The notes: generated by a model not told the origin, from the sequence alone. 13,320 nt of DNA from Clostridiales bacterium (GCA_021200075.1 JAJQGZ010000008.1:1-13320), one strand, 5' to 3'. Numbered from the stretch's first letter, positions 1 through 6,996 are shown. Numbers and translations: made by a program.

Positions 1-7
1 CCATACT

Positions 8-53
8 AAATTCCACCTCAAATTCCACTGTGGAATTTACTTTGGGAATTTAC
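8..53. repeat. Cluster of four AAATTCCAC-type repeats
   Basis: AAATTCCAC occurs at 8-16 and again at 20-28. Its exact reverse complement GTGGAATTT is at 30-38, so 20-38 is a perfect 9-bp inverted repeat around one central base. A fourth, imperfect inverted copy (GGGAATTT) is at 44-51. This is directly visible. The function is unknown: it may be an operator array, the end of an element lying outside the window, or an RNA hairpin. No U-tract follows it, so it is not a clear intrinsic terminator on the plus strand. Confidence 0.6.
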
Positions 54-112
54 TCTACTTTTTTCTTTTCGGCAAAGAAGCATTGCCGTCTTGAATATTG
101 TTCACATTTATG

Positions 113-145
113 TTACAACATTTACAATATTTTATATTACAATAT
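113..145 (+). repeat. TTACAAYAT direct repeats upstream of rnfC
   Basis: Three copies of a 9-mer are visible: TTACAACAT at 113-121, TTACAATAT at 122-130 (directly adjacent) and TTACAATAT at 137-145. They lie just upstream of the rnfC ribosome binding site and overlap the best promoter candidate. They could be regulator half-sites or simply AT-rich promoter DNA. Confidence 0.4.
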
Positions 146-148
146 ATT
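121..148 (+). promoter_or_regulatory. Possible rnf operon promoter
   Basis: TTTACA at 121-126 and TATATT at 143-148, separated by 16 bp, form a sigma-A-like pair about 35-60 bases before the rnfC start. The region is so AT-rich that other pairings are possible, for example with the TTACAA at 113-118. Transcription could also begin upstream of the window. Confidence 0.3.
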
Positions 149-180
149 TAATAACGGTTGAGGGAGGTTTCGGTTTAAAT

Positions 181-1506
181 ATGAAGCTGAAAGCTTTAAT
201 AAACGGTATCAGTGTGTACGAGGGCAAGGAGCTGTCCGCAGACTGCGCCGTTAAAACAATAAAGGCTCGCCAAAATGCGGTGTATCCGCTTTATAGGGGG
301 ATGGGAAAGCCGTCAAGTCCTGCGGTTTCCCCCGGGGACAGAGTCTTAAAAGGACAGCTTATTGCAAATGCGGATGGTTTCACGACATCCCCTGCGCACA
401 GCGCCGTATCGGGTACGGTAAAAAAAATTGAAAAGCGCACAATTTCAAGCGGTATTGTCGCCGACTGTATCGTTATAGAAAACGACGGCGCCGACGAAAC
501 TGTGCAGGATTACGGAAAAGAAAGGGATTACAAATCTCTTTCTCAAAATGAGATAACAGAGGTTATCAAAGAATCGGGAATAGTAGGTCTCGGCGGAGCG
601 GGCTTCCCCACATCTGTCAAGCTCAGCCCGAAAAATATTTCCGAAATTGATTATCTGATTATAAACGGCTGTGAATGTGAGCCGTATCTGACATCGGACT
701 ATCGGCTTATGGCGGAAAAAACCGATGAAATTATCACGGGTATAAATATCGTTTTACGGCTTTTGCCAAATGCAAAGGCGATTGTTGCAATTGAAAATAA
801 CAAGAGCGATGTTTACAAAATGCTCTGCGACAAGACTGCGAATAACGACAAAATCTCCGCTTGCGAATTAAAAACAAAATATCCGCAGGGCGGTGAAAGG
901 CAGCTTATTTACGCCGTGACGGGAAGAAAGCTCAATTCAAGAACCCTGCCGGCTCAGAAAGGCTGTATCGTGCTGAATGTCTCCACCTGCTTTGCGATAT
1001 ATGAAGCGGTGTGCCGCAACATTCCGCTGATTCACAAAATTATCACGGTAACCGGAGACGGTGCAAATTCACCCTGTAACCTTGATGTTCCGATAGGAAT
1101 GAGCTACAGCGAAATTCTTGAAGAAGCGGGCGGAGCCAAAGAGGAAGCGGTAAAATATATATCCGGCGGCCCTATGATGGGCACGGCTTTAAGCTCGCTT
1201 GATGTTCCGACGGAAAAAAATTCTTCCGCACTGCTCATCTTCACCAAGGATGATGTGGCTGTGCTGAACCCGTCAAACTGCATACACTGCGGAAAATGCC
1301 TTACCGTCTGCCCGGAGCTTTTGGTGCCGCAAATGATGGCAAAGGCGGTCAAGAGCGACGACTTTGAAAACTTCAAAAAACTCGGCGGAATGGAATGTGT
1401 GGAATGCGGATGCTGCACATACATCTGCCCTGCAAAAATTCCGCTCACACAGCTCTTTAAGTACGGAAAAGCCGCCGTGCGCAAGAGTGCGGCTAAGAAA
1501 GGTTAA
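181..1506 (+). CDS. rnfC: Rnf complex subunit RnfC
   Basis: RnfC is the peripheral cytoplasmic subunit that exchanges electrons with NAD(H) and links RnfB to the membrane flavin subunits. I start it at the ATG at 181 (441 aa) because GGGAGG at 162-167 is a ribosome binding site. The open frame continues upstream to a TTG at 91, but that adds 30 AT-rich-coded residues with no family resemblance. Visible motifs: a barrel-sandwich region with SPGDRVLKGQ near residues 50-60, the NADH/FMN-site motif GLGGAGFPT at 136-144, NGCECEPYL at 162-170, and two [4Fe-4S] motifs with Cys 367/370/373/377 and 406/409/412/416. The usual N-terminal GGxHPPxxK-type motif is not recognisable; the protein begins MKLKALINGISVYEGKE. 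It is the first gene of rnfCDGEAB. The assignment is secure. Confidence 0.96.
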   Translation: MKLKALINGISVYEGKELSADCAVKTIKARQNAVYPLYRGMGKPSSPAVSPGDRVLKGQLIANADGFTTSPAHSAVSGTVKKIEKRTISSGIVADCIVIENDGADETVQDYGKERDYKSLSQNEITEVIKESGIVGLGGAGFPTSVKLSPKNISEIDYLIINGCECEPYLTSDYRLMAEKTDEIITGINIVLRLLPNAKAIVAIENNKSDVYKMLCDKTANNDKISACELKTKYPQGGERQLIYAVTGRKLNSRTLPAQKGCIVLNVSTCFAIYEAVCRNIPLIHKIITVTGDGANSPCNLDVPIGMSYSEILEEAGGAKEEAVKYISGGPMMGTALSSLDVPTEKNSSALLIFTKDDVAVLNPSNCIHCGKCLTVCPELLVPQMMAKAVKSDDFENFKKLGGMECVECGCCTYICPAKIPLTQLFKYGKAAVRKSAAKKG

Positions 1507-1520
1507 GGAGGTATGATACT

Positions 1521-2471
1521 GTGTTTAATGTTTCGGTTTCACCGCATATACGCTCACAGAATACTACAAGGTCGGTAATGGCTGATGTCGCCATAGCTTT
1601 GTTGCCCTCCATAGCGTTCGGTATTTATCATTTCGGGCTTAACGCACTGATGATTACGCTCGTCTGCGTCGTCACCTGCGTTTTATGCGAGCTTTTATTT
1701 GAACTAATCTGCAAAAAGCCGATTACCGTATTCGATTTCAGTGCAGTCGTTACGGGGCTTATTCTGGTTATGAACCTGCCTGCAACCGCAACCTGGTGGA
1801 TGGCGGTGCTCGGCGGTGTATTTGCAATAATCGTCGTTAAAATGCTTTTCGGCGGTATCGGGCAAAACTTTATGAACCCGGCTCTCGGCGCAAGGTGTTT
1901 TTTGCTGATTTCGTTCACCTCGAGAATGAACGATTTTTCAACTGCGGACGGCGTATCCTCCGCAACTCCCCTTGCAATGCTTTCAAGCGGCGAATCGCCC
2001 GATTTGCTGACGCTGTTCCTCGGCTTTCACGGAGGATGCATCGGCGAGGTGTCCGCACTTGCAATACTTATCGGCGGACTTTATTTGATTATTAAAAGAG
2101 TTATTTCCGTAAGAATACCTCTTTCCTATATCCTGTCAACCCTCGTTTTCATACTGGTAATTAACGCAATATCAGGAGGAGACACATCTGCAAATTATAT
2201 TCTCTGCCAGCTTCTGTCAGGCGGTCTGCTTGCCGGAGCGTTCTTTATGGCGACGGATTACGCAACAAGCCCGATAACCCACAAGGGGCAGATAATTTAC
2301 GGTATAATCCTCGGTCTGCTCACAGCTTTTTTCAGAACTTTGGGTTCGACCGCAGAGGGTGTATCGTACTCGATTATTATAGGCAATCTTCTTGTTCCGC
2401 TCATCAAGAGGATAACAATACCCAAGCCTTTCGGCTGTAAATCGGCGAAAGGAGAAAAAGCAGATGCCTGA
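1521..2471 (+). CDS. rnfD: Rnf complex subunit RnfD
   Basis: RnfD is a polytopic membrane subunit carrying covalent FMN, and part of the ion-pumping path. It starts at a GTG (1521), 9 bases after GGAGG at 1507-1511, which overlaps the rnfC stop. The 316 residues are normal for the family. Family signatures are clear: SVSPHIRS near the N-terminus, GGIGQNFMNPALGAR at about 111-125, and FMATDYATSPIT near 243-254. The expected flavinylation site is D143-G-V-S-S-A-T149, in which Ser replaces the usual Gly of D-x-x-S/T-G-A-T; Thr149 is the predicted FMN acceptor for ApbE. The end overlaps rnfG by 8 nt, implying coupled translation. The assignment is secure; the covalent site is inferred from the family. 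Confidence 0.95.
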   Translation: MFNVSVSPHIRSQNTTRSVMADVAIALLPSIAFGIYHFGLNALMITLVCVVTCVLCELLFELICKKPITVFDFSAVVTGLILVMNLPATATWWMAVLGGVFAIIVVKMLFGGIGQNFMNPALGARCFLLISFTSRMNDFSTADGVSSATPLAMLSSGESPDLLTLFLGFHGGCIGEVSALAILIGGLYLIIKRVISVRIPLSYILSTLVFILVINAISGGDTSANYILCQLLSGGLLAGAFFMATDYATSPITHKGQIIYGIILGLLTAFFRTLGSTAEGVSYSIIIGNLLVPLIKRITIPKPFGCKSAKGEKADA

Positions 2472-3579
2472 AAACGAAAAAGCTAAAAAATCAAAATCAA
2501 GCTCAAGTATAGTTAAAAATACGCTTGTAATTTTAATCGTAACATTTGTTGCCGTGCTTTTGCTGGCGGTGGTAAATCAAATTACGCTTGAACCGATTGA
2601 ACAGGCGGAGGTAAACGCAAGGGCTGAAGCTTACGCTTCTGTTTATACCGACGCCGTGAATTTTTCCGAAGTGGAGGACAGCAAAACTCTGCTTGAAAAT
2701 TCTGTAACTCTCATTGAAAACAGCAATTACGCAGGATGCACAATCGACGATGTTCTCGCCGCCGAGGATTCCTCAGGCAATATAATAGGATATGTTGTTG
2801 CCGCAACATCTCCGAGCGGTTACGGCGGAGAAGTTCAAATAGCCGTGGGTATCACAACCGACGGAGTTATAACAGGATTTGATGTTGTATCAAACAGCGA
2901 GACGGCAGGTCTCGGAGCAAAATGCACCGAAGCGGAATTCACCGACCAGTTTGACGGAAAAACCGCCCAAACGCTTGAATATTCAAAAACCGGCGCAACC
3001 GATGATAATGAAATTGACGCAATAAGCGGCGCAACAATAACCACTAATGCGGTTACCGAAGCCGTAAATTCCGCAATACTTTTCTATCGGGATTCGTTTG
3101 CAGGCGGTGTTGTCGAGGAGGAGGAAACAGACCCGATGAAGCAGGCGTTCCCCGAGGTTGATACTGATTCCCTGACCGCAGTTGATGTTGTTGAAACCGA
3201 CAGCGAGGATTACATTATTGACGAGGTAAGCCAAGCCGGAGATTTGGGATATATCATCACAGTTACGGCTCACAACGGATACGACGGCGATTTGCAAATT
3301 GCAATAGGTATCGGCAATGACGAAACCTTCAAAGGTTTTTCCGTACTTGTATGCAACGAAACGAAGCCGCTCGGCGGACAATGCACGAGCGAGGAATTTG
3401 CAGAGCAGTTCACGGATATGAAGCTCGGCGAAGTAACCTCCGTTGCAAGCGGTGCAAACAAGGATAATAACGAAATAGACGCAATAAGCGGCGCAACAAT
3501 AACCACAAGTGCCGTGCTGACGGCGATAAACGGTGCGGTTGAATATTACACCGAAAACCTGAGCGGGAAAGGAGAGTGA
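2464..3579 (+). CDS. rnfG: RnfG with two tandem FMN-binding domains
   Basis: RnfG is an extracytoplasmic flavoprotein anchored by one N-terminal helix (about residues 19-38) and carries FMN ester-linked to Thr. It starts at ATG 2464 with AAAGGAG 9 bases upstream. At 371 aa it is much longer than the usual single-domain RnfG (about 190-220 aa) because the FMN_bind domain is duplicated. The first domain spans about 85-210 and has D185-A-I-S-G-A-T191. The second spans about 255-365 and has D339-A-I-S-G-A-T345. Both match the ApbE target consensus exactly. An acidic linker (VVEEEETD, about 216-223) joins them. The two motif regions share 29 identical nucleotides. It lies between rnfD and rnfE as expected. 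Two FMNs per subunit is an inference from the two intact motifs. Confidence 0.95.
   Translation: MPENEKAKKSKSSSSIVKNTLVILIVTFVAVLLLAVVNQITLEPIEQAEVNARAEAYASVYTDAVNFSEVEDSKTLLENSVTLIENSNYAGCTIDDVLAAEDSSGNIIGYVVAATSPSGYGGEVQIAVGITTDGVITGFDVVSNSETAGLGAKCTEAEFTDQFDGKTAQTLEYSKTGATDDNEIDAISGATITTNAVTEAVNSAILFYRDSFAGGVVEEEETDPMKQAFPEVDTDSLTAVDVVETDSEDYIIDEVSQAGDLGYIITVTAHNGYDGDLQIAIGIGNDETFKGFSVLVCNETKPLGGQCTSEEFAEQFTDMKLGEVTSVASGANKDNNEIDAISGATITTSAVLTAINGAVEYYTENLSGKGE
3016..3506 (+). repeat. 29-nt exact direct repeat within rnfG
   Basis: Positions 3016-3044 and 3478-3506 are identical over 29 nt, covering the codons for D-A-I-S-G-A-T-I-T plus two bases of the next. Flanking DNA is clearly diverged. 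The offset is 462 nt, or 154 codons, so recombination between the copies would remove one FMN domain in frame. Confidence 0.85.
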
Positions 3580-3584
3580 GATAT

Positions 3585-4268
3585 ATGAAAGCTTTGCTTG
3601 AAAGGCTTTACAACGGTATAGTAAAAGAAAATCCAACCTTTGTCCTTATGCTGGGTATGTGTCCCACTCTTGCGGTTACCACAAGCGCATTAAACGGACT
3701 TGGTATGGGCGCCGCCACAATGGTGGTGCTGATAATGTCAAACCTGCTCATCTCCCTGCTCAGAAAGGTTATACCGAGCGGTGTAAGAGTACCGGTATAC
3801 ATTATTATAATAGCATCGTTTGTAACGATAGTCGAAATGCTTATGCACGCATATTTCACTTCTCTTTATGACAGCCTGGGAATTTACATTCCGCTGATAG
3901 TGGTAAACTGTATAATCCTCGGCAGGGCGGAAACATATGCGTCAAAGAACAAACCGCTTCTTTCGGTATTCGACGGTTTAGGAATAGGAATAGGCTTTAC
4001 AATCGGTCTTACCGTAATAGGTCTTGTAAGAGAGCTTATCGGAGCAGGAACGATATTCGGCAAGCAGGTAATGCCCGAAGCCTACGAGCCTATCAGCATA
4101 TTCGTACTCGCACCCGGCGCATTCTTTGTTCTTGCAATACTCTGCGCATTGCAGAATAAATTTAAGCTCAAAGGCGCCAACAGGCATACAAAAGGAGACT
4201 CAGCCACCTGCTGCAACGGCAACTGTGTCGACTGTCCCTCAGCCGCAAAAGAAAAGGAGGATAAATAA
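3585..4268 (+). CDS. rnfE: Rnf complex subunit RnfE
   Basis: RnfE is a membrane subunit that with RnfA forms a pseudo-symmetric pair holding a membrane-embedded Fe-S cluster. I choose ATG 3585 (227 aa), 8 bases after GGAGAG at 3571-3576. An in-frame GTG at 3576 overlaps that site and is less likely. Conserved cluster cysteines are Cys26 in GMCPTLAV and Cys109 in VVNCIILGRAE, matching the paired sites in RnfA. Several hydrophobic segments follow through about residue 190. The soluble C-terminal tail is unusual: Cys209, 210, 214 and 217 in CCNGNCVDC, followed by a lysine/glutamate-rich end. It overlaps rnfA by one base (TAATG). Confidence 0.95.
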   Translation: MKALLERLYNGIVKENPTFVLMLGMCPTLAVTTSALNGLGMGAATMVVLIMSNLLISLLRKVIPSGVRVPVYIIIIASFVTIVEMLMHAYFTSLYDSLGIYIPLIVVNCIILGRAETYASKNKPLLSVFDGLGIGIGFTIGLTVIGLVRELIGAGTIFGKQVMPEAYEPISIFVLAPGAFFVLAILCALQNKFKLKGANRHTKGDSATCCNGNCVDCPSAAKEKEDK

Positions 4269-4846
4269 TGATTAAGACTTTATTCCTCGTTTTGATTACC
4301 ACGGCTCTCATTAATAATGTAGTGCTCAGCCAATTCCTCGGCATATGTCCGTTCCTCGGAGTATCAAAAAGCATAAAAACCGCCGCCGGAATGGGTGGTG
4401 CGGTAATATTCGTAATAACGCTTTCGTCTGCGGTGGCAAGTCTGCTTTACACCTATGTGCTTGAAAAGCTTAATCTTACCTACCTCAAAACAATAGTGTT
4501 TATTATGGTAATCGCCTTTCTTGTTCAGCTTGTAGAGCTGTTCCTCAAAAAGGCTTCTCCATCGCTTTACAAGAGCCTCGGAGTTTATCTTCCCCTTATC
4601 ACGACAAACTGTGCTGTACTCGGCACAGCGCTTACAAATGTTCAGGATTCCAATGATTTTGTTACAAGCGTTGTCACCGGATTCGGCACTGCGGTGGGTT
4701 TCACAATCGCTATAATCATTATGGCAGGTGTAAGGGAAAAGACGGAGAATAATGATTTCCCCGAATCATTCAAGGGTACTCCGGTCGTTCTTCTCACCGC
4801 CGGTCTTATGTCGATAGCATTCTACGGCTTTGCCGCCTTTGCCTAA
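4268..4846 (+). CDS. rnfA: Rnf complex subunit RnfA
   Basis: RnfA is the multi-helix partner of RnfE, and together they carry electrons across the membrane. The 192 residues are the standard length. Cluster cysteines are Cys27 in LGICPFLGVSKS and Cys115 in TTNCAVLGTAL. Near-identical local motifs in RnfE reflect the known ancient duplication of this pair. A strong AGGAGG at 4255-4260 lies inside the end of rnfE, and the start ATG shares one base with the rnfE stop. The gene is followed after 12 bases by rnfB. Confidence 0.96.
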   Translation: MIKTLFLVLITTALINNVVLSQFLGICPFLGVSKSIKTAAGMGGAVIFVITLSSAVASLLYTYVLEKLNLTYLKTIVFIMVIAFLVQLVELFLKKASPSLYKSLGVYLPLITTNCAVLGTALTNVQDSNDFVTSVVTGFGTAVGFTIAIIIMAGVREKTENNDFPESFKGTPVVLLTAGLMSIAFYGFAAFA

Positions 4847-4858
4847 GGAAGTAGAACT

Positions 4859-5662
4859 ATGAATGTAAATGAAATTATTATCGCCGTTGTTGTTTTGTGC
4901 GTAATAGCAATTATAATCGGCGTCGTTTTAAGCCTTGCGGAAAAGGCGTTTCATATTGATATTAACGAGCTTGAAAAGCAGATAAGAGATGTTCTTCCCG
5001 GAAGTAACTGCGGAGGATGCGGCTATGCCGGCTGTGGCAGCCTTGCAAAGGCGATTGCCGACGGCGACGCTCCGGCAAACTCCTGCCCTGTCGGCAGAGA
5101 GCCGGTTGCAAAAGCAATTGCCGAAATAATGGGAAGCGAGCTTGAAGAAAGCGAAAGAAGCGTTGCGTATGTAAGATGCGACGGCGGCTGCAAAAATACA
5201 AAGAGAAGCAGTGATTACTACGGTGTAAAAAGCTGCGCCTACGTAAATGAATTTGCAAACTCCGATGTTACATCCTGCAAATACGGATGTATCAGCTTCG
5301 GCGACTGCGTAAGCGAATGTGATTACTCCGCTGTAAAAATCATTGACGGCAAAGCCGTTGTTGACGAATCACTGTGCGTTGTGTGTGGAAAATGCGTTAA
5401 AGCCTGCCCGAGGGATTTGATAGAATTTGTCCCCGCTTCGGCAAAATACAGGGTTGAATGTTTATCTCACGCAAACGGCAAACAGACAAGGGATGTATGC
5501 ACCGTGGGCTGTATCGCCTGCCGTATATGCGAAAAGAATTGCCCGACCGGCGCAATTACCGTTTTGGATAATTTAGCTGAAATTGATTATTCAAAATGTA
5601 CAAAATGCGGTATTTGCAGTGAAAAATGCCCGAGAAATATTATTAAAATATGCGCCGACTGA
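4859..5662 (+). CDS. rnfB: Rnf complex subunit RnfB (polyferredoxin)
   Basis: RnfB is the ferredoxin-oxidising entry point of the complex. An N-terminal membrane helix (about 5-26) is followed by the NCGGCGYAGC cluster domain with Cys51, 54, 59 and 76. After it come several ferredoxin-type motifs: Cys140/144/150/154, Cys173/176/179/183, Cys214/218/221/224/228 and Cys247/250/253/257. The 267-residue length and domain order fit clostridial RnfB. A GGAAG-type ribosome binding site precedes the ATG. It is the last of the six contiguous rnf genes. No clear terminator follows it, so some transcripts may read through into the lipoprotein gene. Confidence 0.96.
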   Translation: MNVNEIIIAVVVLCVIAIIIGVVLSLAEKAFHIDINELEKQIRDVLPGSNCGGCGYAGCGSLAKAIADGDAPANSCPVGREPVAKAIAEIMGSELEESERSVAYVRCDGGCKNTKRSSDYYGVKSCAYVNEFANSDVTSCKYGCISFGDCVSECDYSAVKIIDGKAVVDESLCVVCGKCVKACPRDLIEFVPASAKYRVECLSHANGKQTRDVCTVGCIACRICEKNCPTGAITVLDNLAEIDYSKCTKCGICSEKCPRNIIKICAD

Positions 5663-5743
5663 TATTTTCACAGCCGATAAAGCATAAAAATCAATAATAA
5701 TATAAAATTTTCCTAAAATTGTAAATAAAATATTGATAAAATA

Positions 5744-5772
5744 TTGACAATATTCACATTTTGGTATATTAT
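5744..5772 (+). promoter_or_regulatory. Promoter of the lipoprotein gene
   Basis: A perfect -35 TTGACA at 5744-5749 and a -10 TATTAT at 5767-5772 (one mismatch to TATAAT) are spaced by 17 bp. Transcription would start near 5779-5780, about 52 bases before the ATG. This gives the lipoprotein gene a strong promoter separate from that of rnf. Confidence 0.8.
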
Positions 5773-5779
5773 GAGCTTG

Positions 5780-5804
5780 TGTGTTAAAAATCTTTTTTAA
5801 CGCA
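5780..5804 (+). promoter_or_regulatory. 5'-end hairpin in the lipoprotein leader
   Basis: GTTAAAAA at 5783-5790 pairs exactly with TTTTTAAC at 5794-5801 around a 3-base loop. Three further pairs, one of them G-U, extend the stem to 5780/5804. Because the predicted start of transcription is at about 5779-5780, the stem would sit at the extreme 5' end of the mRNA, a position known to protect transcripts from 5' decay. It could instead be a protein-binding palindrome. Confidence 0.5.
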
Positions 5805-5831
5805 TAATATCTTAAAGGAGACGAGTTAATT

Positions 5832-6845
5832 ATGAACAAATTTAAAAAAGTCCTTGCAGCAGGTATAGCTCTTGCGATGGCAGTTTCTTTCGGTGCTTGC
5901 AGCAGCAGTGCTACAGATGAAGACACAACCGCCGATACAGCAGTCGATGCTTCCGTTGCAGATACCGCAACCGCAAAAACCGGTTATTCGGTTATCAGTT
6001 CCATATCTGATGTTGAGGAAACAACGCTTACGATTGATTCCGTATGCGTAGCAGTTCTTGTTGGTGAGAACGACACCGTAATCGACATTGAGGTTGACGA
6101 AGCTCAGACGCTTCCCGACCTTGAGGATAACGACGGAACAGTATCCGACGACAACCTCAGAACAAAGGACGAAAAGCTTGAAGATTACGGAATGAAGAGC
6201 ACTTCCGAAATCGGCTTGGAATGGTACGAGCAGATTGACGCTTTTGAGCAGTTTGCAATCGGCAAGACCGCTGATGAAATCTCAGCAGCAGTCAGCGACG
6301 ACGGTTATGCAACCGACGCTGACCTTTCGGCAGGGTGCACAATCAATGTTGCAACCATCGTTGAGGCAACCGTTAACGCAATTGCAAATTCAGAGGACAT
6401 CGGTGCTTCGGCAGACGACACTCTTCAGCTTGACATCAATACCGAAAAGTATTATGAAAGCGACGAAACAAATCTTCAGTATGATTCAAACTATGCTGTA
6501 GTTACTCTTGACGCCGACGGCGTTATCACCTCTTGTGTTATCGACGCTTCACAGGCTAAATGCACAATGGAAGACGGTGTGTTCACGGTTGAGGAAGGCA
6601 CATTCCAGAGTAAAAAAGAGCTTGGCGACGATTACGGAATGAAGAGCATTTCCGGCATAGGCAAAGAATGGTACGAGCAGGCAGCCGCTGTTGAAGAATA
6701 TGCAGTAGGCAAGACCTCGGAAGAGGTAGCCGCTACAGCTCTTGACGAGAGCGGTTATACAACAGACGCCGACCTTTCCGCAGGATGCACAATTATCGCT
6801 TCTTCAATCATAGCTACGATTGCTGACGCAGCTGCTACCGCTTAA
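5832..6845 (+). CDS. Secreted lipoprotein with two FMN_bind-like repeats
   Basis: This 337-residue protein has a lipoprotein signal (MNKFKK, hydrophobic stretch, SFGAC with Cys23 as the lipidation site) and a Thr/Ala/Asp-rich linker to about residue 50. Two repeats follow (about 69-183 and 218-333). Each has strands with an acidic turn (DGVIT in the second), then DYGMKS-x-S/G-x-IG-x-EWYEQ, then GKT-x-E-E/D-V/I, and ends in TDADLSAGCTI (161-171 and 311-321). The strand/helix order and the ending D-x-x-L-S-A-G-C-T-I resemble the FMN_bind ending D-x-x-S-G-A-T-I-T seen in RnfG, with one extra residue. I therefore infer a distant flavin- or redox-domain lipoprotein on the outer membrane face, encoded between rnf and apbE. 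I cannot name an established family; flavin binding is unproven. AAAGGAG at 5814-5820 precedes the ATG. Confidence 0.8.
   Translation: MNKFKKVLAAGIALAMAVSFGACSSSATDEDTTADTAVDASVADTATAKTGYSVISSISDVEETTLTIDSVCVAVLVGENDTVIDIEVDEAQTLPDLEDNDGTVSDDNLRTKDEKLEDYGMKSTSEIGLEWYEQIDAFEQFAIGKTADEISAAVSDDGYATDADLSAGCTINVATIVEATVNAIANSEDIGASADDTLQLDINTEKYYESDETNLQYDSNYAVVTLDADGVITSCVIDASQAKCTMEDGVFTVEEGTFQSKKELGDDYGMKSISGIGKEWYEQAAAVEEYAVGKTSEEVAATALDESGYTTDADLSAGCTIIASSIIATIADAAATA
6183..6648 (+). repeat. Internal repeat in the lipoprotein gene
   Basis: A 19-nt stretch encoding the DYGMKS motif is identical at 6183-6201 and 6630-6648, offset 447 nt or 149 codons. Similarity continues through the EWYEQ and DADLSAGCT codons. 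It marks an in-frame domain duplication within the lipoprotein gene. Confidence 0.8.
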
Positions 6846-6880
6846 TTTTAATTGTAAATTATTTTTAAGCGTAGTATATA

Positions 6881-6916
6881 AAAAAACACCACAGGGACGC
6901 TTGCGGTGTTTTTTTT
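6881..6916 (+). terminator. Intrinsic terminator after the lipoprotein gene
   Basis: AAAAAACACC at 6881-6890 pairs with GGTGTTTTTT at 6905-6914, with two further inner CA/TG pairs across an A-C mismatch, followed by more T. The A-tract before the stem makes it plausible in both directions. It ends the lipoprotein transcript and isolates the apbE operon. Confidence 0.9.
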
Positions 6917-6967
6917 GAGCCTCTTTTTGTTAAGCAACATAGTAAACAAAATGAAAAATCCTGTCTG

Positions 6968-6996
6968 TTGCAACTTTTGGTAATATATGATATAAT
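6968..6996 (+). promoter_or_regulatory. apbE operon promoter, near-leaderless
   Basis: TTGCAA at 6968-6973, a 17-bp spacer and a perfect TATAAT at 6991-6996 with an extended TGA directly before it (6988-6990). The predicted start point (about 7002-7004) is only 2-4 bases before the apbE ATG at 7006, leaving essentially no leader. Confidence 0.8.

Noticed and set aside
70..88. CGGCAA/TTGCCG hairpin as a terminator
   Set aside because: Only 6 bp, and no T-tract follows on either strand.
98..118. Possible Rex (redox repressor) operator TTGT...ACAA
   Set aside because: The half-sites are 13 bases apart instead of about 10, and the inner bases are not palindromic.
91..180. N-terminal extension of RnfC from a TTG at 91
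   Set aside because: No ribosome binding site at 91, the residues are AT-driven and unlike RnfC, and a good GGGAGG site precedes ATG 181.
2983..3636. 217-codon minus-strand frame opposite rnfG
   Set aside because: It is a shadow of the duplicated RnfG coding sequence, with no ribosome binding site or family features; other long antisense frames in rnfC, rnfE and feoB are likewise shadows.
5783..5801. GTTAA...TTAAC palindrome as a Rex site
   Set aside because: Inner spacing is 9 rather than about 4 bases; better explained as a 5' mRNA stem.
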